A stretch of 64,000 nucleotides of DNA, taken from positions 1,538,040 to 1,602,039 of the forward strand of contig NW_004451008.1 of assembly GCF_000321225.1 (NCBI RefSeq), written 5' to 3'. Under the pieces are notes generated by a model. That model was given only the letters and a program-made list of their open reading frames with translations. It was not told the DNA's origin and ran no database searches. This document shows, piece by piece, positions 45,621 through 53,826 of this stretch. Both the position numbers and the translations under genes were made by a program. Within the stretch, counting starts at the first letter, position 1. The number at the start of each line of letters is the position of its first letter. This DNA comes from Odobenus rosmarus divergens. Lineage: Eukaryota > Chordata > Mammalia > Carnivora > Odobenidae.

Positions 45621-47093
45621 GGCCTCATAAAGTCCTATTCTGAGACTTTCTTATCCCTTCGCCGGGTGGAATAAAGGTGAAAGCGAAGGTTGAAATTTAA
45701 TATGGAATGGGGTGAGTATCTAGGAAGGGAAGTTAAAATTAAGTACATGCACTTAATGGAAATTAGGATTCCCGTGGTTCCGGGAGCTCAAACCCAATCA
45801 TGTCTTACCGCGGCTAAACACTAGAGAGAGCCCTCCATCAAGGCTTGAAACCGACAACCCGCATGTAGCCCCGCCTCTCCTTCCCATTGACCTACTTTAG
45901 ACACAGTCTCCAGATTGGGAGAATGCCTTTCGCACAGCCTCACCCCCGCCCCCCACCGCGTCCCTTCTCTAATCCCGGCCCGCCGTTGGATTATTGGTAA
46001 TCTAATAACTCCAATAACTCGCCGAGAAATCCAAAGGAGAATCTGGAAGTGCAAAGCACTGTTTAGGGGTAGGAACTAGGAATTTTAATAAGGCTGGAGC
46101 TGCCGTAGTGAAACCAGCCATCAGGGCTCCTGCCGGAGCGCTCCCTTTCTGCGCAGCGGCTCAGCTAACTAGCTGCTGCAGTTTAGCCACGGTGGTCCAG
46201 CGGTAGGTGGTGGGGTTAAACCGCGCCGTTGTTTTTGTTTTAAGGGTGAAACACTCTTCGCTGTCTTGACTGAGGGGCGGGAGGGCGGAGGAGACGACAA
46301 TAAATGAAAGCGAATTTGACAACGCGGTAGCCTCGGCAGTCGCTTTGAGTGACCGAGGTGTTCGGGGACATTATGTCCTGACTTTATTTCTATCACGTTT
46401 CCTGCCAATAGAGCTCTTTCAAGCCTGCAAGCTTCTAGGAAATGCAATAAAATAGAGGGATGTGTCTTATCATCAAGATCTGAAGAGGAGCTGCAGAAGG
46501 GACGCTCCCCATGCTCCCAGCTCGCGACAGCCTTCCAGAAAGAGCCGGCAGACAATGCCAGCAAACCACGTCCCCGGGCAAAGATATCTCGGCCATCCAG
46601 GCTGGACTGGGCTGCCTTTGCAAAAAGGCTGCCGGCGGAGGGGAGCGGCATGATGTCCCCAAGCAAACAATGCCTTTAAAAATCCGATCTGGACAAAAGT
46701 CAGCCAAGGTCTTTATTCACGTTAATGAAGATGGAAGGCACTAACTGTCCTTGGAAAGCGATGAGTCAAACTTGACCACTCTTCAAACACATCCCCAGAT
46801 TCGTTTCCAACCCGAACAGAGGCGCGTTTCTCCGACGCGGCCTCCGACTGCTCCCGCAGTGGGAGAGGCTGAACTCGATTTCCTCGGACCAGGGCGGTGG
46901 AGACCGCAGCATCTCCCAAGAGCGTGCGCGCCGGCGGTCGTCGCTAGGGGTCGCCGGCACCCCTACGCGCCTTTGCCATCTTAAGTTTTGAACTCCGAGA
47001 AAATAAAACTTTGCTTATTAAGAAGCTATTGTGGCCCAAATTCTATGAGGATTACACCCTGCCTGTCCATATGACCCCCACCCCCCCCCCCCT

Positions 47094-47094
47094 G

Positions 47095-47123
<29 letters not shown>
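47094..47123 (+). repeat. (CA)n microsatellite
   Basis: Pure CA repeat preceded by a C-homopolymer run near 47080-47091. Confidence 0.9.
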
Positions 47124-47125
<2 letters not shown>

Positions 47126-47857
47126 TTGATCTCTCGCCAAGCCACCAAGCAGTTTGGAAGGAAGGGGAAGAGGGTGATTTCAGAATTCACATGTGAGCCT
47201 CGGGCTCTGCAAGTCTAGGGACTGGGACTTAATCACCCATTAACACAGGCACACCCCTCAAGATCTGGGACCTCCACCCCTCAGGCCTGCGATAGGCTTC
47301 CCGTATCCGTCACTGAAAATCTTATGCCATATTTTCTACAATTCCTCCAAGACATCTGGGGAGCTGTTTCCAGCTACGCTGACGTGAGACATTAAAATCA
47401 TGGGTCTCTTTTACTGCTGCTCCTTTCTCTTAGATACTTCAAGGGAGCGGAGATACACTCGCCTTTGACTTTAAGTCACTGACCTGGGATTCAGAAGGTA
47501 AAAATCTGGTCCCAGTTAGGGTACTAACTCACCAGCAACAGGCCCCCCCTCATGAGGCCGCCTGTTTTCTCAACTGTGAAGTTTTATGTCCTAGAGCCTC
47601 CAAGCGTCCCTCCACTACCCACTTAACCCAGGGAGACGCCACAGTGACAGAAAGATAGTGTGTTCAAAACGGGTTATCTTGCTAAGGTTCTCTTAGGGAG
47701 GCACATGCCGGGAGGCTTCCGAATTTTCATCCACCTTACCAAAATTTTGGAGGTCAGATGTCATCCTCATTGGATGTTGCCCTCCTCTGTCAGTTCTAGC
47801 ACCTGGTAGGGATACTTGGAGACCCGAAGGTGAGAGGGTCGGTCCACCGCCCCAGGC

Positions 47858-47871
47858 GGGGGGGGGGGGGG
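47858..47871 (+). repeat. G homopolymer run (14 G)
   Basis: Fourteen consecutive G, 18 bp before a CTCF-like motif. Length may be affected by sequencing error. Confidence 0.8.
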
Positions 47872-47888
47872 AACTCTGCTAGGATCTA

Positions 47889-47902
47889 CCACTAGGTGGC
47901 AG
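47889..47902 (+). promoter_or_regulatory. CTCF-like motif in BCL6 intron 1
   Basis: CCACTAGGTGGCAG fits the CTCF core consensus CCASYAGRKGGCAS almost perfectly on the plus strand. Human BCL6 intron 1 has reported CTCF binding, but orthology to this motif was not checked. Confidence 0.65.
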
Positions 47903-48831
47903 ACTCAGTCCGTTCGAAAATCATCGCGCAGCCACAGCCTTCCACAACAGACTGCCCCCCACTTTTTTTTTTTTTTGGATCTGTTAGCGGGAGGAGGTTG
48001 CCTCTATAAGCAACGCTGCAAAACATTTAATTTACTGGATGTAATTCCGTTCTTCCCGATGCTCACTCCTCTCGTAACCACAACGCGGTCTCTGGAGCAG
48101 CGTTCATGTATTATACGTTGATTTTTCCAGCCCAAAAGGCTGAACGTATTAGAAGGGAAGGAAAGAGTGCGCTTGTCTTTAAAAAGCAGAATGGAACTCG
48201 AAGGTATTAGCAGAGCTTCTTGCCAAACACTGGTCGACTAGAAAAGAAAGTCGGGAATAAACTCGAGAAAGGGCCCTGGAGGCCAAGGGCAGGGTTCCAC
48301 CCAGGCTTACAGCGCTCGGTAAAGGCGGAGGGTGGGGAAAGGGGGGCTGAGTTTTGTCTTTTGGCGGGGCTGCTGGTCACAGACTGGGAGGCGGGGAGAA
48401 CTGGGAAGAGCCATTCCTGGCTTCCAGTGGGGCGAAGAGAAAGGGGCCGGCTTCGCCACAACACAGCACCCTCGCTCGGATCACTGCGGCGGCATTCCCA
48501 CTTGTTGCGCAGTGCAGGAAGCCGGCACGCGCCACACTACTTCGACTCCCAGAAGGCTCCAAACCCAGCTACGGACCAGCCTACCATTGCCCCACGCCAC
48601 AAACCTCCGTCCCCAACCCAGCCCCCAGTAGACACCACCATCACCGCCAGCAAAACTACAGGACTTCCCATCACTGGTTTGTTTTTACACCGAGACATTC
48701 CTCCTTATCTCAGTGTCAGACTGGCAACAGAATTCAGGTGCTCTGAGAAGTCAAGTCCAAGGCGGAAGGAGGCTACCTCCGTCTGGAGAACTCACCTACT
48801 TCAAGCCAACTAGGCAACCCTCCCCGCCCGG

Positions 48832-48840
48832 GCGCGCGCG

Positions 48841-48883
<43 letters not shown>
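48832..48883 (+). repeat. (GC)n(AC)n compound dinucleotide repeat
   Basis: About nine GC units join directly to about seventeen AC units, 52 bp of unbroken alternating purine-pyrimidine sequence, a classic Z-DNA-prone pattern. It lies in BCL6 intron 1, 3.4 kb from exon 1. Confidence 0.92.
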
Positions 48884-48885
<2 letters not shown>

Positions 48886-49075
48886 GAACTTCTTTGCCTC
48901 TTATGACACTCTCCTAGCTGGAAAGCAACGCTTTTCCACCCCATTTGAGAAATCAACTACAAAGTCCTTTTTTTAAAGTTAGTTTTATCTCCCCTTTCTA
49001 AAGAAAAAAAATCCTCATAAGGTCATTTCACAATGTTTTTCAAATATTTGACTTTTGCAAATAGAGTTTCACCCA

Positions 49076-49091
49076 CCAAGGGGTGGCGCTG
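49076..49091 (+). promoter_or_regulatory. Weak CTCF-like motif
   Basis: CCAAGGGGTGGCGCTG matches the right half of the CTCF consensus; the left half is poor. Confidence 0.35.
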
Positions 49092-51569
49092 CCGCACTAC
49101 CTCCTCCGAATCTCTTCAAGTTTTTCACAATAAAGTGGGTTGTGAGTGTGGCTACCGGGCAGGGGAGAGAGGGAAGGAAGGATTTTGACATCTAGTCCTG
49201 GCTACCATTTACTCAACCAATAACTGGAACTCTTCAAGGCTCAGCAAACGACAGCTTAAGAGTTTAGAGTCCCATCCCTGTCCAGCAAACCCAGAATAAA
49301 TTGGAGAGTCTTTTCAAGAAAGCATGGGGGTAAAACCCTTCACAATTGAGCACAGAAGAAAAGGCCAATTGGAGAATTCCCTCTTCTGGCTTCCTTCTCC
49401 TTCAAGCTGCCCAGTTTACCAACAGCTTCTGGCCTTATTGTCCCTATCAACAGACCCTTAAAAATCAGCCAGTGCTTGGGCCTGCAGTATTGGAAAGTCT
49501 TCCAAATTGGATATTGGAAACTTCTATTTATAAGTGGGGGGAGGGGGAATATTTCCCATCTACAGGTTTCTATTTCAGCCTGAGGACCCAACTGGAGTCA
49601 TTTTAGCAAGAGAATGCCCATCTCCTGGCGCCCTCTTTCCATTTCCTCCTCCCCCCAGAGACAGTATTCTTTCTCCTTACCCCCCCCCAAAGGTATATAT
49701 TTTAAAGCAAGAATGTGATTTCACCTCATTCCTTTGAGCTCATGTTTGCTACCTCCAGGAATAGCGTGTGGACTAGGGCCAGATGAACTTCAACTTGGGC
49801 TGCAGATTTACGAGGCTCTGTTCCAGTGCCAAAGGCTCTTGGTAGTAAATAGTGAGCAAAATAGATACCTGTCTCCTGACAGATCTTGCCGGCCCCCCTC
49901 TTATTTTTTTAAGTATTTATTAAAACCACACACACCTTGCAAAGAAAAAGGGAAACTGGCAGTCTCTGTAGAGGAAGCTGGTGGCACTGCTCAGAGCCAC
50001 AAACTGTATTTCTAAACAGCCCTTTCCCTGGTTCCCTCTGTCCTGCCCCAGTTTTTTGGTTTTTTGGTTTTGTTTTGTTTTTGACAGAAAAAAAAAAAAA
50101 GCATCTATTGATACTTTACTTAAAAAAAAAAGTAAAGAGTTACAAGATTTTCCTCCTGGAAACTATAAACTGAATGGGAAAAAAAAAATCCATAAAAGAT
50201 TAAATCAGTTTCCTGTGGCTACTGGTGGTGGGGGAGATGACCAGCTCTCTGTGGTGGTCAGGAACCCAGTAACAGCTCTGGACTTTCAGTACCCTATTTG
50301 GGGTCTTTCTCCCGGTTCAGCTGCTGGACCCCCACCACCGCCTCTTAAGCATTGCAAAGGGGGGCACCCCATAAAAGGGTTCTTTTTCATTCTTCTTCTT
50401 CTTCTTTTTAATCTATTGGGTTGTGTTTTTGTTTTCCATGGGGGACCTTTAAAACTCATTATTATAACACTAGATCCATTTTTCGCCAGAGTTCCAATAA
50501 CACGGCATCATAAAGGCAACGCAATTCACAGTTCTCAAGACACTGACCACGGTCACTAGCTCTCGCAGCAGGGTGGCCCCTAGCTCCCGCTGCCCAAGAG
50601 CGCAGCCCATTTCCGAGGCTCCAACTCCCCACCGGCTCCCGCCCCGGGCCGCCGCCGCCGCCGCCTTCCCCCATTCTTACTCCCTCGAGGAGAGCCACAG
50701 GTTGCAAATCCAACCAACCTCGCAATCCGTTTTTGCAAAATCACTCACAAAGATCTCCCTTTCGCGCCCGCGCCCCCTCCTCCCGCGCCGGGTCCCTCAT
50801 CCAGGGCGACAGCGTGCCCTTCTCTCCTCCCGGGTCTTGCACGTAGGAACGCGGGCTGGGGCTGTTTGTTTTTCCCCTCGCCCCGTGCAAGGACCTCGGG
50901 AACCTGAAGCCTGACGTCGGCTACTCTCCAGTCTGCAGTTGTCTTTTTACAAAGCTCGCACCATGGGAAAAAATAAGACAAAATTTAGGAGAGGCGGGGG
51001 AACAGCCATTGGGAGCTAACACCGAGTCACGCAGCGCCCAAAACACAAACACCGCGACCGCCAGAAATCCCGCCACCTTCCCGCTTGGCTGGGCCGTCCT
51101 GTGAAGGTTCCCGGAGTCCCCGCACGCTAAACGGCACCGCAGGTGCAAACGCGCACCCCTTTGCCACCCACCCCCCAAATCCCTGTCCCGCCACCAGCCT
51201 CTCTCCTCAGGATGGGGAGAGGGAGCGCGCGGGGGTTCCCGACTCCCTCGACTGCAACCAAGGAAGAATAATTTTCAAAGTATTCAACATCCCCGCCCCC
51301 AGGCAAGCTAAACCTCCCCCAAAACACAGGGTAAGGGGACACCAAAACACTCGGATCTCGTTAGGAAGATCGCGGCTCTAAAAGGAAATAGTAGAAACGA
51401 TACTTCAACTGGGCTTATCGGGGGGGGGGGAGAAAAACAAAACCCGAGGAGTTCGCTTGCATTTTTCCTCCCAAATCTCGGCTCCGAGGCAGGGAATCTA
51501 GAGGAGCGAGGCCGGTGGAAGGGAGCCAGCGGGGCGAGCGAGCGGGCAGCCTCCCTCCTCGCCTCCCGG

Positions 51570-51668
51570 AGTCACCAAGAAGGACGGGAGAGGAGAAGGA
51601 AGGAGAGGCGAGGGAGAGGAGGAGGGAGGGAGGGAAGGGGAGGCAGGAGCGAGGGAGCGAGGAAGGCA
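51570..51668 (+). repeat. Purine-rich (GGA/GGGA)n tract
   Basis: About 100 nt of almost only A and G on the plus strand, with many GGG/GAGG units. Capable of triplex or G-quadruplex structure. It lies in BCL6 intron 1, 0.6-0.7 kb downstream of exon 1. Confidence 0.8.
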
Positions 51669-52169
51669 GTTTGCAAGCGAGAAAAGAGGGAAAAAACACA
51701 GCCGCCCGAATCCAGCGAGATCACAAGCCGTACGCAAGCAGCAGCAGAAAGAGCGAGAGCGCGAGCGCGCGTCCTCTCCGTCGTCTGGGGCCAGACAGCC
51801 CCCAGACTTGCCCGGAGCACCCCCCAAACACTGTCTCGTCCTCTGGGCTCCGGCCGCCCCCTAATTCCCCTCCTTCCTCTCCTCCACCTCCTTTTCCAAA
51901 ATCAAAACAACACAAGGGAGGGTGGCAAAAGCCTCCCCAAACCGGCCGATGCACTCAAAGACAACAAGAATAAAATAATAAATATATAAAAATCTATATC
52001 CTAGAGTGGGAGAGACGTGGGACTAATCTTCGGCATTTATTTTAACACCTGACAGCTAGAATAAATAAATATATACATTTATATCAATAGATACACATAG
52101 GAAACTTGGAGCCAAAGCATTTGGCAAGAGCGGAAAAAAAAAGAATTAAAAGGTAAAATAATGATCATG

Positions 52170-52250
52170 AGCAGCGGCGGCGGCAGCGGCACCAGCGGCA
52201 CCAGCGGCGGCGGCGGCAGCAGCAGCAGCGGCAGCAGCAACAGCAATAAT
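52170..52250 (+). repeat. AGC/GGC triplet repeat beside the BCL6 exon 1 donor
   Basis: Twenty-seven triplets, mostly AGC and GGC, ending three bases from the exon 1 splice donor. In the transcribed direction the intron starts GUGAUUAUUGCUGUUGCUGC and continues with GCU/GCC units. Confidence 0.88.
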
Positions 52251-52267
52251 CACCTGGTGTCCGGCCT

Positions 52268-52340
52268 TTCCTAGAAACTTCTTGCATCACCACTTCTAAG
52301 AACCCCAGTTCTAAGAATCAACAGAGCTCAATTCTCGGAA
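52268..52340 (-). promoter_or_regulatory. BCL6: Cluster of four TTCNNNGAA (BCL6/STAT) sites in exon 1
   Basis: Sites at 52268-52276 (TTCCTAGAA), 52294-52302 (TTCTAAGAA), 52309-52317 (TTCTAAGAA) and 52332-52340 (TTCTCGGAA); the motif is palindromic, so strand is nominal. BCL6 is known to repress its own gene through sites in exon 1, and STAT factors share the motif. Binding here is inferred. Confidence 0.75.
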
Positions 52341-52364
52341 TTTGAGCTGCGGACTTTACCACTG

Positions 52365-52424
52365 CTACGTGGCAGGGGAGGACTCGGTGTCAGCTCTCCG
52401 GGACTTTTGCCTCTTTGGGCCCAT
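52365..52424 (-). other. BCL6 leader uORF 1, 19 codons
   Basis: ATG at 52424 and TAG at 52367-52365, wholly in exon 1. Peptide begins MGPKRQKSRR. The start context is weak at -3 (T) but has G at +4. It depends on the transcript starting upstream of 52424. It does not appear to match the recalled human leader in this region. Confidence 0.5.
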
Positions 52425-52531
52425 GGAAAGCCCTCAAAGCCACAGTGTTTTTCCAGTTCTCGGCAGATTTCGAGGTCCTCAGCGGCTGGGCGTCTCAGAT
52501 TTGGAGGTTCCGGTTCGAGGCTCGAGGGGCC

Positions 52532-52700
52532 AGACGGCGTCCCTCCCTCCCGGGGCCCCGCACGATGGTACGGCCTGCTCCGCCAGCGTCACGTGGGCGC
52601 CCCCTCTGTGACGTCGGCGTCTTCGCTGTAGCAAAGCTCGGCCTCTGGAATTCTGAGAACTAATTTGCTATTCGGTGACATAAGAGGGGGAGTGCGCTTT
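52532..52700 (-). promoter_or_regulatory. BCL6: BCL6 core promoter
   Basis: Just upstream of the expected start. Contains an E-box CACGTG (52590-52595), a CRE-like TGACGTC (52609-52615), a fifth TTCNNNGAA (TTCTGAGAA, 52651-52659), and a CTCF-like half core GGGCGCCCCCTCTGTG (about 52595-52610). No convincing TATA at the usual distance. Functional assignments are motif-based. Confidence 0.6.
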
Positions 52701-53740
52701 GCTTTCCCGGGGTCTGGGGCTAATTCCTCCTCTCTTACCCATAAACTCAGCTCCTCGAGCTAAATACACAAAAGGGAGCGAGAGGTTCGACCCGTTGGAA
52801 AAAGTCTGTTATATATAGTAGCTTTAGAGGCGAGGGAGAGAAAAAAACAATAAACACCACAGCTCTTTTCAGCTAGAATATTAGGCACCACGAGAAAAAT
52901 ATTTGCCAAGCAGTTTTCGGTGGGTTCATTTGCTTTATTTTATTTGGGACGTTTTTTGGTTCTGTTTTTTTTTCCTCGTTGATGTGGTGGCTTGGGATTT
53001 TGGGGTGGTTGTATTTTGATGATTTTCCGATTTTTTTTTGCTTCTGATTTTTGCCTTTTGTAAGTTTGTGGTGTTACGTAAATAGTAGGATCCCGCATCG
53101 GTTGGATTTTGTTTTGTGTGTGTGTGCCTTTTTTCCCTATCTAATCCCTCAGGCGTTTTAAAGAGGATGTGTTATTTTAATATTGATACTATTGAAAGCA
53201 GCTTCAGTTTTTGATCGCATGTAACAATCCCAACCCCCACTTTTTTGCGGGGGGTGCAATTTTCTCCTTCTCTTTGGACTTCTTGCTGAGAGGAGGCTCT
53301 CCTGCACTTGAGAGACAAGTTCAAAGGATTTGTTTTGGTTTGGTTTGTTTCTTTCCAGGACAGCGAGTGGTGGGTTTACTCTTTCTGTTATTGTTGACTG
53401 TTAGGAAATTTCTTGTTGAAGGAAACGTGTGTGTATTTGGGTATGTGTACGCATGTGTTCTACAAAATTATGTGAGCCAAATACATGTTTGTGTTTTGCT
53501 TTTTTTTAAGGTCTTGATCCCCCGCGCCCCCCCTCCACCCCCGGCTCGTTTCAAGGTCGTTGTAAAAAAAATCTCTTCTGTCTGTGTTTAAGAGATCAGC
53601 CGGAGGGAATTCTAAAGGCCTGCCGTGCCAGTATCACAGATACTGCGTGTATTTAGAACAGCCTGTGCTACAACTACGGCGCTCCGCACGCAGCACAGGC
53701 TCCCTAGCTTCGGAGCTCACTTGGGAGGAGGAGGAGAAGG
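52701..53740. other. BCL6 upstream flank, no gene seen
   Basis: T- and G-rich on the plus strand, with a TA run at 52808-52817 and a C-run cluster at 53518-53545. No coding gene recognised. Confidence 0.5.
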
Positions 53741-53749
53741 GGGGAAATT

Positions 53750-53767
53750 CTTTCTTTCTTTCTCTTT

Positions 53768-53820
<53 letters not shown>

Positions 53821-53826
53821 TTTCCT
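53750..53826 (+). repeat. (CTTT)n microsatellite
   Basis: About 75 nt of CTTT units, slightly interrupted, 1.2 kb upstream of the BCL6 start. Confidence 0.9.

Larger units (their letters stand above)
41763..52253 (-). other. BCL6: BCL6 intron 1 (10.5 kb, regulatory)
   Basis: The intron between the two non-coding exons. In human, exon 1 and the start of intron 1 are the target of lymphoma translocations and somatic hypermutation, and intragenic CpG islands with CTCF binding have been reported in intron 1. Here it has CpG-rich blocks (about 44310-45620, 46810-46980, 50560-51200, 51450-52250), CTCF-like motifs, a CG/CA repeat and a triplet repeat. Young SINEs are absent, which fits a regulatory constraint. 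No coding gene was recognised on either strand. Confidence 0.85.
41737..52287 (-). other. BCL6 leader uORF 2, spliced, 19 codons
   Basis: ATG at 52287, read through the exon 1-exon 2 junction (52254 to 41762), TGA at 41739-41737. Peptide begins MQEVSRKGRT and ends FGL. The stop lies 24 nt before the main ATG in the spliced mRNA. The human leader as recalled keeps the same frame. The start context is fair (G at -3). Confidence 0.65.
52254..52531 (-). other. BCL6: BCL6 non-coding exon 1 (5' UTR)
   Basis: The right end near 52531 is placed by similarity to the recalled start of human BCL6 mRNA (GGCCCCTCGAGCCTCGAACC). The left end is exact: ...GGACACCAG then a GTGATT donor. The exon carries four TTCNNNGAA motifs and two upstream ATGs. 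Start-site position is approximate; multiple starts are likely because the region has no clear TATA box. Confidence 0.85.

Noticed and set aside
52161..52274. 37-codon Ser/Gly-rich plus-strand ORF over the triplet repeat
   Set aside because: It is a by-product of AGC/GGC repeats antisense to BCL6 exon 1; no homology or splice evidence.
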